A stretch of DNA of 64,000 nucleotides from Candidatus Bathyarchaeota archaeon (GTDB lineage Archaea > Thermoproteota > Bathyarchaeia > 40CM-2-53-6 > DTGE01), in the NCBI GenBank assembly GCA_018396725.1, contig JAGTRC010000009.1, forward strand, positions 1 through 64,000, in the 5' to 3' direction. Under the pieces are notes generated by a model. That model was given only the letters and a program-made list of their open reading frames with translations, was not told where the DNA came from and made no database searches. A program made the translations under genes and the position numbers. The stretch's first letter is position 1. Each line of letters begins with the position of its first letter. Positions 35,952 through 44,650 of the stretch are shown here, in pieces.

Positions 35952-37118
35952 TCAGCTTTCGACTATGAATGTTTCGGATCCCGCCGCTATGAACCTGCCC
36001 CCACCGGATATCGGTTTATCCGAAACGTAGACCTTTACATGGTATATTCCGGGTTCCGCGTTTAAAGGTATTTTAAAGTCGAAGGGGAGGTCTTTGGATT
36101 CTCCCGGATTGATGGGGACCACGCTTAGAATGACCCTTATTGGGATCCTATTGGGCGCCTGTACTTCAACCCAGACCACGCTTGAGTCGAGGGCCATCCC
36201 GTAGTTCCTTACGGTCACCCTTATCTTCATGGATTCCCCTTGACGGTATATCAATCTTGTTTCGTTGCCCTCGGCGTTCAGGATGAGTATCGACTCTATT
36301 TGGACGCTGGGATATGATGGATACTCCGTGATGAAGGTTGTGTGGGTTCTAATTATGTTCCCGTTGTATACGGCTGTGGCGTATATGACGTAGGTTCCAT
36401 TTAACGGCTTTATCCCCTCTTTTCCAGTTGTCAACTTGAATGAGCTGTAGAAGGCCCCCAGCTTATCGGTTCGGGTTGAATTAAAGTATATTAGTCTACC
36501 CGCGGGGTTAACCGCGAACAGGTATATCGTAGCGTTGAATATGGGCACGCCGAAGTTCGTGGAGAGGCCCCCTATGATTCTAACCTCCTCCCCTATCCCA
36601 TATAGGGGCTTATCGGTTCTCACGGTCAATTCCAGCTCGGATTTATACGGTTCTTTGGGGCCGGGTTTAGAACCAGGCTGCTCGACCATCACCGAGACCG
36701 TGGCGCTGTTCGTGGAGCCCCCGAATCCTACGCCGACCACCGTTATATTATAGGTTCCCGGCGGAGATTCCGCCGCGGTTCTCACAGTCAGCTTCGATTT
36801 AAAATCGCTCCTGCCTATTCGTGGGGATAGCTGGCTCACCCATTCGAGGGGTAACCCTTCTACGCGGAGGAATACCAGCTCCCCTCCATGATCCTTGGGT
36901 CCACCGCCTTCCCCGATTCCCGTTACCTGGATGTCGAACTTAGCGATGTCTCCCGCCCTGCATCTCCTAACGGCGGGTTTCGCCTCCAGCCTGAATTTAG
37001 GTTCTTCGTCTACCCCCTCATCTAGTGCTGAGTTCGGGTTTATGTTTAAGCTGGCTATGGCTAGGGATGTCAGGAGTAGGGCTAGTAGGAGGGCTGGGGC
37101 GTGCCTGAAGCGGCTCAT
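35952..37118 (-). CDS. secreted multi-domain beta-sandwich protein
   Basis: 388 residues. A signal peptide (about 1-32) is followed by three immunoglobulin-like regions: about 45-150 (ending V-S-V-M-V-E), about 165-265 (L-E-L-T-V-R-T-D-K-P-L-Y, an alpha-2-macroglobulin/Ig-like pattern) and about 275-388 (CARDB-like, I-R-V-T-V-R-N-Y-G). N-x-S/T glycosylation sites are frequent. No C-terminal membrane anchor is seen, so it may be held by another surface protein. It is divergent from the winged-helix gene with 123 bases between. Confidence 0.72.
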   Translation of the reverse strand: MSRFRHAPALLLALLLTSLAIASLNINPNSALDEGVDEEPKFRLEAKPAVRRCRAGDIAKFDIQVTGIGEGGGPKDHGGELVFLRVEGLPLEWVSQLSPRIGRSDFKSKLTVRTAAESPPGTYNITVVGVGFGGSTNSATVSVMVEQPGSKPGPKEPYKSELELTVRTDKPLYGIGEEVRIIGGLSTNFGVPIFNATIYLFAVNPAGRLIYFNSTRTDKLGAFYSSFKLTTGKEGIKPLNGTYVIYATAVYNGNIIRTHTTFITEYPSYPSVQIESILILNAEGNETRLIYRQGESMKIRVTVRNYGMALDSSVVWVEVQAPNRIPIRVILSVVPINPGESKDLPFDFKIPLNAEPGIYHVKVYVSDKPISGGGRFIAAGSETFIVES

Positions 37119-37241
37119 AGCTTTTCGATATATCTCTTGTTGGATATATATTTAAGTGTTTTCCTGTATTACATAAGTACATTTCTCCAAAAAGCAGAAA
37201 TACCAAAAGCCGTGAATTACTAAAAAGATGAGGCAGAGGAT
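37119..37241. promoter_or_regulatory. divergent promoter between surface protein and wHTH-MinD operon
   Basis: AT-rich intergenic stretch with 'gatatatctc' and 'gatatatatttaag' near 37128-37155 on one side and 'attactaaaaagatg' toward the winged-helix gene. It could carry overlapping promoters controlled by the adjoining wHTH protein. Confidence 0.45.
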
Positions 37242-37601
37242 TTGAGGCGGGAACCCGACGAAGCTTCGACGAAGACGTTCCTCGAAATAATCCAGAAGCT
37301 GGAGACGATAATTCAGAGATTAGACGCCTTAGCGGAGAAGATAGATAAACTCTCCCTTGAAAAACCACGGGAGAAGGAGCCCAGAAGCCTGCCGATGGAC
37401 GTGGCGACGCTGTTATCATTACCCGATCATCTAAGGAAGACAGCCCTAATCCTCTGCAACTTAGGGGAGGCCACGGCGGAGATGGTGGCGAAGGAGACCG
37501 GGAGGGCGAGGGCCGCCGAAAGCGACTACCTGAACCAGCTGGCATCCAGGGGATACATAAAGAAGAAGAGGATAGGCAGGAAGGTGTACTTCCAAGTCTA
37601 A
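37242..37601 (+). CDS. winged-helix DNA-binding protein with N-terminal coiled coil
   Basis: 119 residues. Residues about 10-42 are a coiled coil (L-E-T-I-I-Q-R-L-D-A-L). About 50-118 is a MarR/ArsR-like winged helix: L-S-L-P-D-H-L-R-K-T-A, a recognition region R-A-A-E-S-D-Y-L-N-Q-L, and a wing K-K-K-R-I-G-R-K-V-Y. It starts at TTG 37242 and is followed 34 bases later by a MinD/ParA ATPase, probably in one operon. A regulator of the flanking surface genes is inferred. Confidence 0.75.
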   Translation: MRREPDEASTKTFLEIIQKLETIIQRLDALAEKIDKLSLEKPREKEPRSLPMDVATLLSLPDHLRKTALILCNLGEATAEMVAKETGRARAAESDYLNQLASRGYIKKKRIGRKVYFQV

Positions 37602-37635
37602 TTGGAGATGATGAAGAGGAGAACATGTAAGGGAG

Positions 37636-38430
37636 ATGGATGAATTGGGTTTAGGGATATGTCTACACTCCTATAAGGGGGGTACGGGGAAGACGACCAT
37701 CGCGGCCAACATAGCCGCATACCTAGCCGGGAGGGGCCTCAAGATATGCATATTAGACTACGACTTTAGGGCCCCGAGCCTCCACATAATATTTAAAGAG
37801 AACCCTAAAAGATGGGTTAATGATTATTTAAATGGAAGATGCGAATTCGAGGACGTACTCCATAAGCTCTCAGGGAAGTACAGGCTCGGAGGAGAGTTGA
37901 CGGCGGGCTTCGCCGACCCGTCCTCGGAGGCTTTACGGGACATGCTAGCCAAGGATAGGAAATGGGAGATGAACGCCCTGAAAAGGACTATAAAGGCGAA
38001 GAGAACCGTACTCGACGATCTAGGATACGACCTGTTCATCCTAGATACAAGCCCTGGCATACAATACTCATCCGTGAACGCCGTGGTGGCCTCAGACCAG
38101 GTGCTACTAGTGATGAAGGGGGATGAATTCGACCTGGAGGGCACCAGGGAGCTCGTGAAAGGGGTATACGAGCCCTTAGGCCGGAGGGCGAAGCTGATAA
38201 TAAATAAGATACCCGTCAAGGAGGTGGGCGCTAAACTGGCGGATGAAACGGTGGCTCACATCGTGGAGTCGCTGAATCTGGAGCTGCTGGGCAGGTTACC
38301 GTGCGATTGCATCCTCATGTTCGAGGGAGGGAAACACCTGTTCGTACTGGAGAACGAGGAGCATCCCTTCTCAAAGTCGATAGAGGAGATCGCCGAGAAG
38401 ATTAGAGCTTTGACTCGTACTCCCTCCTAA
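37636..38430 (+). CDS. MinD/ParA family ATPase
   Basis: 264-residue deviant-Walker-A ATPase. The P-loop K-G-G-T-G-K-T-T lies near 15-22, the switch I D-Y-D-F-R-A-P-S near 43, and the Walker-B-like L-F-I-L-D-T-S-P-G near 135. Such enzymes dimerise on membranes or DNA to position other complexes. No amphipathic C-terminal membrane helix is evident. It is cotranscribed with the winged-helix gene and overlaps the convergent surface-protein gene by 29 bases. Its cargo could be the surrounding surface system rather than the chromosome. Confidence 0.85.
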   Translation: MDELGLGICLHSYKGGTGKTTIAANIAAYLAGRGLKICILDYDFRAPSLHIIFKENPKRWVNDYLNGRCEFEDVLHKLSGKYRLGGELTAGFADPSSEALRDMLAKDRKWEMNALKRTIKAKRTVLDDLGYDLFILDTSPGIQYSSVNAVVASDQVLLVMKGDEFDLEGTRELVKGVYEPLGRRAKLIINKIPVKEVGAKLADETVAHIVESLNLELLGRLPCDCILMFEGGKHLFVLENEEHPFSKSIEEIAEKIRALTRTPS

Positions 38431-39385
38431 GCCTCTCATAGGTTTCATCGTCGATCTTACCCATGGCCTTCAACTCCTCTATCTTAGCCATAGCCCTGGC
38501 AGCCGACATATAGCTTAGGTCTACACCCCTCCTCCTACGCCTAAACCTGAAGGATAGGAGGGACGCGATGACGATACTAGGGAGGGCTAGGACCAGCATT
38601 ACGTAATGCCTATTCTCCCGAAGTATATGGTAGAGCGGTGAGGCTTCAGGCATTCCACCTTTCCTGTTGGATGTGGCGTTGGAGGGCTGCTCAGCCTCCA
38701 GGACCACCAGGGTGAAATTCGCCTCCCTTACTTTACCATCGGCTATCCCGGCTATGATTACATCGTATCTACCCGGGGCCGCGTCCCTCGATGCGTTTAG
38801 ATATAGAATGGAGTATCCTCCAGGGTTTATATACGCCGGGTTCAGGCGGTATCCGAGGAACCTTGGATGAGACACTATCCTTAAGGAGATTTCTTCAGGA
38901 TATCCTGGAACCGCCTCGATGGTGCAGTTTCCCAGTCCCCCCGGCTCCAACTCCAGAATTTTAGGGGAGATCATTAGATTGAAGTCGGAATAAAGGATGA
39001 AAGGTATATTCATGGTGGCATCCAAGTATCCCACTTTACTCGCAGTTAAATACAGGGTGTAATTGCCGGTGAGGATCTCCCCCTTCAACGTGAACTCATC
39101 GTAGAAGTAACCTGTCTCATTGGAATAGGTTAATGTTATATGGATGCTCCCGCCGTGCGGATCGTTAACCTGGATGGAGATTAGGGCATCCGGTACCCCC
39201 CTACCGTCCTGTTGAACCTGCCCCTGCACGATTATGACCTTAGAGGATTCCTGGGATCTATGGGTCAGCCTCACGGTTACCTTCAGCTCAGCCTCTGCCC
39301 TACTTGATGGCTGCACGTATACGATGGATCCCGAGACGACCATCATTAACACTAGGATTAGCGCCGCGGCGGATCTACCACCCAT
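38402..39385 (-). CDS. secreted beta-sandwich protein with membrane anchor and SHOCT-like tail
   Basis: 327 residues. A signal peptide (1-32) leads to an Ig-like domain (about 35-130) paralogous to the one at 34947-35447: shared S-I-Q-V, an H-I-T-L/H-I-A-L strand, Y-D-E-F/D-E-Y and A-S-K-V-G. A second beta domain (about 135-230) follows, then a membrane helix (about 258-278), a run of Arg and a cytoplasmic tail. The tail resembles a SHOCT domain (A-K-I-E-E-L-K-A-M-G-K-I-D-D-E-T-Y). It is probably a surface receptor-like protein reaching into the cytoplasm near the MinD ATPase. Confidence 0.75.
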   Translation of the reverse strand: MGGRSAAALILVLMMVVSGSIVYVQPSSRAEAELKVTVRLTHRSQESSKVIIVQGQVQQDGRGVPDALISIQVNDPHGGSIHITLTYSNETGYFYDEFTLKGEILTGNYTLYLTASKVGYLDATMNIPFILYSDFNLMISPKILELEPGGLGNCTIEAVPGYPEEISLRIVSHPRFLGYRLNPAYINPGGYSILYLNASRDAAPGRYDVIIAGIADGKVREANFTLVVLEAEQPSNATSNRKGGMPEASPLYHILRENRHYVMLVLALPSIVIASLLSFRFRRRRRGVDLSYMSAARAMAKIEELKAMGKIDDETYERLRREYESKL

Positions 39386-39648
39386 CTGGACACCCTTCGA
39401 TCCTCCTGGAATCTACCATCAGGGTATTTTATAAGCCTCACTCCCCCCGATCAACCATAAAGAGGGCTTTAACTGGGATATTTGGGAAGTTCAACTCCTT
39501 AAGCTCGCACTGAAACCTAGTGGATGGTCGGGGACGTTAACCTATTCAACCGACCGCTATAATCTAGTTTATGGGGTAGCCGTCATGGATGCGTTATGAG
39601 TTCCGGTTAAACCCTGCGGCGGCAAACCTTACGTGAAGCCGGGCCACC

Positions 39649-39888
39649 CTATTCTTCCATGGGGTTCACACATATGTATAGTATGTTGCTGCCCCTAAGA
39701 ACTACTTTACCTAGGATCGTCGTAGGGGAGTTGTTCCTGTATTCCTTTGCACCGTCCAGGATTATGTTCATGTGGCCGTCGCAGTCGATCATCTTCCCCC
39801 TGTACTCCGCGTTGTTCTTAAGCCTGATCAGGACTTCGGCGTTGATCTTTCTGGTCAACAGGTTTAGGGGCTTCTTTGATGGCTCCAA
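39649..39888 (-). CDS. Sm-like (LSm/SmAP) RNA-binding protein
   Basis: 79-residue Sm-fold protein that forms rings on U-rich RNA. Sm1 is seen as V-L-I-R-L-K-N-N-A-E-Y-R-G-K-M-x-x-x-D-G-H-M-N-I, and Sm2 as G-K-V-V-L-R-G-S-N-I-L-Y-I. Length is standard. It is divergent from nucS across an AT-rich 121-bp promoter region. Confidence 0.95.
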   Translation of the reverse strand: MEPSKKPLNLLTRKINAEVLIRLKNNAEYRGKMIDCDGHMNIILDGAKEYRNNSPTTILGKVVLRGSNILYICVNPMEE

Positions 39889-40009
39889 TGTTCCTCCTAT
39901 CCTTAACCAATGGTTTGGCTACTATTTTCTATAAAAGCCTTGTTATTCATGTGGGGTCGATCCCCCGGATTATCCCCGTGTAATGTATAAACTTACTTAA
40001 GTAATCTCC

Positions 40010-40813
40010 GTGGAGGCATGTTCCGATCCGGGATTGAGGGTGTTTCAGGCGCCCACCGTTGAATTAGCCGTGGAGGCCTTGAGGGAGGGCTTCAGGAAAG
40101 GCGAACTAACGATCATAATCGGCTGTTTAAGGGTGGACTATCACGGGAGGGCTAGGTCCAAGCTAGGATTTGGAGAGCGTATAGCGATCCTTAAGCCGGA
40201 TGGAGCCCTGCTGATACACAGGCCCCGCGGGCATTCGCCTGTGAACTGGCAGCCGCCAGGCTCCAAGTTCGACGTCAAATCTTCAGATGGAAAGGTGGTT
40301 ATAGACGCTGAGAGGAGCAATCCCTTCGAGAGGGTTACATTAACGTTCAATAGGATAGACCTGCTGGTCTCTTCGAGGTTAAAGGATGAGGCTGAGTTCA
40401 GCCTCTACGTGGATGAGCATGACATAAGGGATGCGTTGGTCTTGGAGCCGGATCTATTTGAAGATGGATTTCGCATAATCACCAAGGAGAAGAAGGTTCC
40501 GTCAGGCTTCGTGGATCTATTCGGAGTGGATAAACGGGGGAGGTTAACGGTTATCGAGGTGAAGAAGGGCGTGGCGGGGAGAGAGTCCCTAATCCAACTT
40601 AAACGCTACATAGACGATTTAAAGAGGAGGGGCGACGCCGATCTCAGAGGAGTCATCCTGGCCTCCGGATTGGCTAAGGGATGCCGGGGCCTCATGGAGT
40701 CGCTAGGATTGGAGTTTAAGAGGGTGAATTCAAAGAGGTGTTACGAGGCCCTGATGAGGCATAGGAGGGAGGGCTTCCAGTTGGATTTAAGCAGATGGTT
40801 CAGGTCCAGCTGA
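40010..40813 (+). CDS. nucS: Endonuclease NucS (EndoMS)
   Basis: Mismatch-specific or branched-DNA endonuclease. The N-terminal beta domain (about 1-115) binds DNA. The C-terminal RecB-like nuclease has G-F-V-D-L-F-G-V-D near 165 and V-I-E-V-K-K-G near 183 as catalytic residues. The tail Q-L-D-L-S-R-W-F is a textbook PCNA-interacting box. Start GTG at 40010. It precedes radA by 73 bases on the same strand, which fits joint expression of repair genes. Confidence 0.95.
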   Translation: MEACSDPGLRVFQAPTVELAVEALREGFRKGELTIIIGCLRVDYHGRARSKLGFGERIAILKPDGALLIHRPRGHSPVNWQPPGSKFDVKSSDGKVVIDAERSNPFERVTLTFNRIDLLVSSRLKDEAEFSLYVDEHDIRDALVLEPDLFEDGFRIITKEKKVPSGFVDLFGVDKRGRLTVIEVKKGVAGRESLIQLKRYIDDLKRRGDADLRGVILASGLAKGCRGLMESLGLEFKRVNSKRCYEALMRHRREGFQLDLSRWFRSS

Positions 40814-40886
40814 CTCAAAACAAGTTTATATCGATCCATACCCCTAGGATTTTTAGGGGATCCCGAGCTGATCCCATATTATCGGG

Positions 40887-41891
40887 TTGAGTTGGATGGG
40901 ATTGAAAGCTGAGAAGGAAGGGCTCAGATATGAGCAGGTCGAGGATATACCGGGTGTAGGCCCCGCCACCGCTGAGAAGCTCCGTGAACTAGGCTTCCAC
41001 ACGGTGGAGTCCCTCGCAACCGCTACGGTCAGGGAGCTTTCGCTGGCGGGTATCGGGGAGAAGCAGGCGGCTAAGATAATAAGCGAGGCTAGGAGCAGCA
41101 TAGCATTGACTTTTATCAGGGCAGATGAGCTCATGAAGATGAGGGAGAGCGTTTTAAAGCTCACCACCGGGAGCAAAGCCCTCGACGCCCTCATAGGGGG
41201 AGGCGTCGAAACCCAGAGCATAACCGAGTTTTACGGGGAGTACGGCGTGGGTAAGAGCGTGTTATGCCATCAACTCGCGGTTAACGTCCAGCTTCCAAGG
41301 GATATGGGTGGTTTAGAGGGGAACGCCCTATACATAGATACGGAGCAGACCTTCCGACCCGAATGGATAGAGAGGATGGCCGGCCATCTAGGATTGAGCC
41401 CCGAGAAGACGGCGTCCAACATTATCTACTCCGAAGCCTACAACAGTGACCATCAAATACTGATACTGGAGAAGGCTGATAAAGTGATAAAGGAGAACAA
41501 CGTTAAGCTGATTATAATAGATTCCCTGACGGCCCATTTCAGGAGCGAATACCTTGGAAGGGAGATGCTGGCTGAGAGGCAGCAGAAGCTGAACAACCAT
41601 CTCCACAGGCTCCTCAGGCTTGCGAGGGCGTTCAACGCGGCTGCGGTGGTCACAAACCAGGTGATGTCGAAGCCCGACCAGTTCTTCTCCATGGGCGTGG
41701 AAGCGGTGGGTGGACATATAGTGGCCCATACATCCCATACCAGGATATTCCTCAGGAAGGCGTCGAGGGGAGCCATAAGGATAGCCAGGCTGATCTCCTC
41801 CCCATACCTTCCCGAAGGCGAGCAGATATTCAGGATAACCGGTAATGGAGTGGAGGACGTTGAGGAGAAAGACCTCGCCGAGAGGAGATGA
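40887..41891 (+). CDS. radA: DNA repair and recombination protein RadA
   Basis: RecA/Rad51-family recombinase that forms filaments on single-stranded DNA and exchanges strands. An N-terminal helix-hairpin-helix domain (I-P-G-V-G-P, about 21-26, and I-G-E-K-Q) is followed by the ATPase core with G-E-Y-G-V-G-K-S (117-124), Walker B L-I-I-I-D-S-L and the L1/L2 loops. Length 334 fits archaeal RadA, without an intein. A TTG at 40887 is used; ATG at 40896 is an alternative. Confidence 0.96.
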   Translation: MSWMGLKAEKEGLRYEQVEDIPGVGPATAEKLRELGFHTVESLATATVRELSLAGIGEKQAAKIISEARSSIALTFIRADELMKMRESVLKLTTGSKALDALIGGGVETQSITEFYGEYGVGKSVLCHQLAVNVQLPRDMGGLEGNALYIDTEQTFRPEWIERMAGHLGLSPEKTASNIIYSEAYNSDHQILILEKADKVIKENNVKLIIIDSLTAHFRSEYLGREMLAERQQKLNNHLHRLLRLARAFNAAAVVTNQVMSKPDQFFSMGVEAVGGHIVAHTSHTRIFLRKASRGAIRIARLISSPYLPEGEQIFRITGNGVEDVEEKDLAERR

Positions 41892-42258
41892 GCTGGACTT
41901 CGAACCGCCCGGAGAGGTTGAGGAACTGTTTAAACTCGTGGTGGAAGGGAAGGTTAGGGACGCTGAGGAAGCCCTAAACAAGGCCTTGGAAGCCCTCTCC
42001 GGGTATAGGGGGAGGGAGGGGTTCCAGGGGTACATCAGGGGGCTTGAGGGCGTACTCCTATCCCTTAGGGAGAGGGAGCGCTCCACCTACCTGTCGGAGC
42101 TTAACTCCCATGAGGCCCTGAAGAAGGCCAGGAAGGAATTCATAAAGAATATACGCGAGGAACTCCACGCGCCATACGACAAATGGTATTTCAAAGCCCT
42201 ATTGGACTACGTCGACTTCCTGGCATCGAACCCTCCTAATCTAAAGGATAAGGGTTGA
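41845..42258 (+). CDS. helical hypothetical protein downstream of radA
   Basis: 137 residues, mostly charged helices; no domain recognised. It overlaps radA by 47 bases as annotated, so an internal start (TTG at about 41860) is more likely; the first 15 residues look like out-of-frame radA. It is convergent with the membrane protein downstream, overlapping it by 23 bases. Close linkage to radA suggests coexpression but not function. Confidence 0.6.
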   Translation: MEWRTLRRKTSPRGDELDFEPPGEVEELFKLVVEGKVRDAEEALNKALEALSGYRGREGFQGYIRGLEGVLLSLRERERSTYLSELNSHEALKKARKEFIKNIREELHAPYDKWYFKALLDYVDFLASNPPNLKDKG

Positions 42259-42535
42259 GGGTGTAAAGGAGGATCCACGTGGCCGCCCAAACGAATATAT
42301 AGGTGCCTATACCGATCATCACCGCCTTATTCCTCCCCTTAAGCTCAGCCTCCCCGTATCTAAGTCCGTAACGGACCACGTAATAGGATACTATGTAGAG
42401 GAGCATCATGACGGATATGCCTTGGACACCCTTCAGATGGAGGATGTATGAGGAGGCCCCTGCGAGGATCGCCAGGAAGAAACGGAACCAGTAAACTATC
42501 CCCGAAGGCTTTATCTGGATGCCCAACTCTTCCAC
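42236..42535 (-). CDS. small three-helix membrane protein (EMC6/Rab5-interacting-like)
   Basis: 99 residues with three hydrophobic helices (about 16-32, 40-56, 72-92) and a short loop of charged residues between helices 2 and 3. The pattern of R-F-x-x-A-x-x-A-G near the start resembles archaeal relatives of EMC6 (Rab5-interacting family), which help insert membrane proteins. The resemblance is weak and rests on topology. Confidence 0.5.
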   Translation of the reverse strand: MEELGIQIKPSGIVYWFRFFLAILAGASSYILHLKGVQGISVMMLLYIVSYYVVRYGLRYGEAELKGRNKAVMIGIGTYIFVWAATWILLYTLNPYPLD

Positions 42536-42587
42536 CCATGGATCAGCAACTCTGTTACCCTAAAGAGGTTATTAAGCTATTGGTGCG

Positions 42588-44642
42588 ATGCTTCGTTCAC
42601 GAGAGGGCTGGGGTTTGAAGAAGGAGGCTATGACCAGCTTCGACGTGAAGGCCGTCGTCGACGAGCTCCAAGTGATCCTACAGGGCAGAAGGATAAGGAA
42701 TATCTATCAGTTGGGGGGGAAGCTCTTCCTTATACGCGTATCTCCCGGACCGATCGATTTAATCCTGGAGTTGGAGAGGAGGATCCACTCCACAAGGTTC
42801 AAGTTTGAGGCCCCCCTGAAGCCCTCGAATCTATGCATGGAGCTGAGGAAACACCTGAGGAACAGCGTCATAGAGGATTTCCTGCAACACGAGTTCGAGC
42901 GCATAGTGGTTTTAAAGGTTAAGTCGAAGGAGGGGCTGCTCAGCCTGATCGCCGAGATATTTAAGAGGGGCAACATGATACTCGCGGACGAGGAGGGCTT
43001 GATCATCACCGCATATTATTTTGCGGAGCTGAAGGATCGCAGGATCTTTAGGGGGAGCCCACTGGTGTATCCGCCTTCAACGGGGATCCATCCCCGGTCA
43101 TTGGAGATCGGCCATCTGAAGGCCGCGTTGGAGAAGGATCCTTCCGCGCCCGTGGGAAGGGCCATCGCAGGGGTGATCCCGTATCCCAGGACCTACCTGG
43201 ATGAAGCCCTATCGACGGCGGGGATCCACAGGGATAAAACGGCTTCCCAGGTAGGGGATGAGGAGTTGAAGTCCATATTGTCCGCGGTTAAGGGGTTATT
43301 CGAGAAGCACAGCATAGACTCTTACACTCCATGCATAGTAAGGGATGAGCACGGGGAGGCTGTGGATGTGGTTCCGATACCCTTAAACCTCCACAAGGGT
43401 ATGCAGCTCCAATATTTTGAGAGGTTCAACGAGGCCGCAGATGAGTATTTTAAGGAGTCCTACCTGGAGGGCTTGAGGAGCTCCTATGCCGGGAAGTTGA
43501 CCGTTGAACTGGATCGGATGAGACGGATCCTGGAGAGGCAGAGGGGGGAGGAGGCTAGGCTCAGGGAGATGGCTGCCCGATACAGGCTTGGGGGAGACCT
43601 GTTAAAGGCCAACTCACCGTATTTAGAGGAGATCCTAAGGTTCATACGGGAGAACTGGAGGAGCGGGGAGTTAATTAGCCTTCTAAAGGAGAGGTTCGAT
43701 AGGGATCCCCAAGCCGGATTAGTGGGATCCATCCAGGGTATCGACAGGAAGAATAGGAGGATCACCCTGCTTCTAGAAGGGGTTGAACTCGAGATAGACC
43801 CTTTCATCTCGCCCTACAGCTCCGCAGGCTTATACTATGAGGAATCTAAGCGTTTAAACGCGAAGCTGGAGAGGCTTAGGGAGCTCATAAGGGAGAACGA
43901 GGCCAAGGTTGCAAGGGGGATGGTCGAGGTGTCAGAGGCCCCCCATCCCAGGATGAAGCTTAGGAGGGAGCTTAAATGGTATGAGAGGTTCAGATGGTTC
44001 TACTCCTCGGAGGGCTTACTGGTCCTATCCGGCAGGGATACAGGCACGAACAGCCTCCTGGTGGAGAGGTACATGGGCTCCTCCGACCTGGTTTTCCACG
44101 CCGAGATCCACGGCTCACCCTTCACCATAGTTAAGGAGGGGGGAAGGAGCGCGGGGGAGGACACCGTCCAGGAGGCGGCAGCCGCTACAGCCTCCTATAG
44201 CAGGGCCTGGAGGGAGGGCTTGACGGCCCTAGACGTGTACTGGGTGAACCCGGATCAGGTGAGCAGGAAGGCCCCATCAGGCGAATATTTAGGCAGGGGA
44301 ATGTACATGATATACGGCCCCAGGAATTATGTGAGGGGCGTCCCATTAAGGCTGGCCATAGGTTTAAACCTCGGAGAAGGCGCGGTGAGGGTTGTGGGGG
44401 GCCCCCCGAAAGCATTGGATAGGTGGAGCCTCATATACGCCGAGTTGACGCCCGGCGACACAGCCCCGGGGAGGATAGCGGGTGAGGTTAGGAGGATCTT
44501 CGCGGATAAATTGGGTGAAGGCCTAAAGTCCGCGGTGATGAACCTGGACGTAACGGAGTTTCAACGTTTACTCCCCCCAGGCAATTCGAGGATAACTGGG
44601 ATAGCGAAGGGTCGCAACGAAGCCCTCCCGGATACCCCTTAA
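42588..44642 (+). CDS. rqc2: NFACT (Rqc2/NEMF/FbpA-like) ribosome quality control protein
   Basis: 684 residues. The N-terminal NFACT-N domain starts at about residue 15 (S-F-D-V-K-A-V-V-D-E-L); I favour ATG 42630 over the annotated 42588. The D-R pair with K-D-R-R-I-F-R-G near 150 matches residues needed for C-terminal tailing in bacterial RqcH. A coiled coil (about 300-345 and 415-450) and an NFACT-R domain with L-V-L-S-G-R-D-T-G-T-N-S and D-L-V-F-H-A-E follow. It binds stalled 50S subunits. It heads a compact run into pyrC. Confidence 0.9.
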   Translation: MLRSREGWGLKKEAMTSFDVKAVVDELQVILQGRRIRNIYQLGGKLFLIRVSPGPIDLILELERRIHSTRFKFEAPLKPSNLCMELRKHLRNSVIEDFLQHEFERIVVLKVKSKEGLLSLIAEIFKRGNMILADEEGLIITAYYFAELKDRRIFRGSPLVYPPSTGIHPRSLEIGHLKAALEKDPSAPVGRAIAGVIPYPRTYLDEALSTAGIHRDKTASQVGDEELKSILSAVKGLFEKHSIDSYTPCIVRDEHGEAVDVVPIPLNLHKGMQLQYFERFNEAADEYFKESYLEGLRSSYAGKLTVELDRMRRILERQRGEEARLREMAARYRLGGDLLKANSPYLEEILRFIRENWRSGELISLLKERFDRDPQAGLVGSIQGIDRKNRRITLLLEGVELEIDPFISPYSSAGLYYEESKRLNAKLERLRELIRENEAKVARGMVEVSEAPHPRMKLRRELKWYERFRWFYSSEGLLVLSGRDTGTNSLLVERYMGSSDLVFHAEIHGSPFTIVKEGGRSAGEDTVQEAAAATASYSRAWREGLTALDVYWVNPDQVSRKAPSGEYLGRGMYMIYGPRNYVRGVPLRLAIGLNLGEGAVRVVGGPPKALDRWSLIYAELTPGDTAPGRIAGEVRRIFADKLGEGLKSAVMNLDVTEFQRLLPPGNSRITGIAKGRNEALPDTP

Positions 44643-44650
44643 CGGAGGCG

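Noticed and set aside
39574-39649. Candidate tRNA
   Set aside because: Ends pair and the length fits, but there is no GTTCRA T-loop or plausible anticodon arm on either strand.
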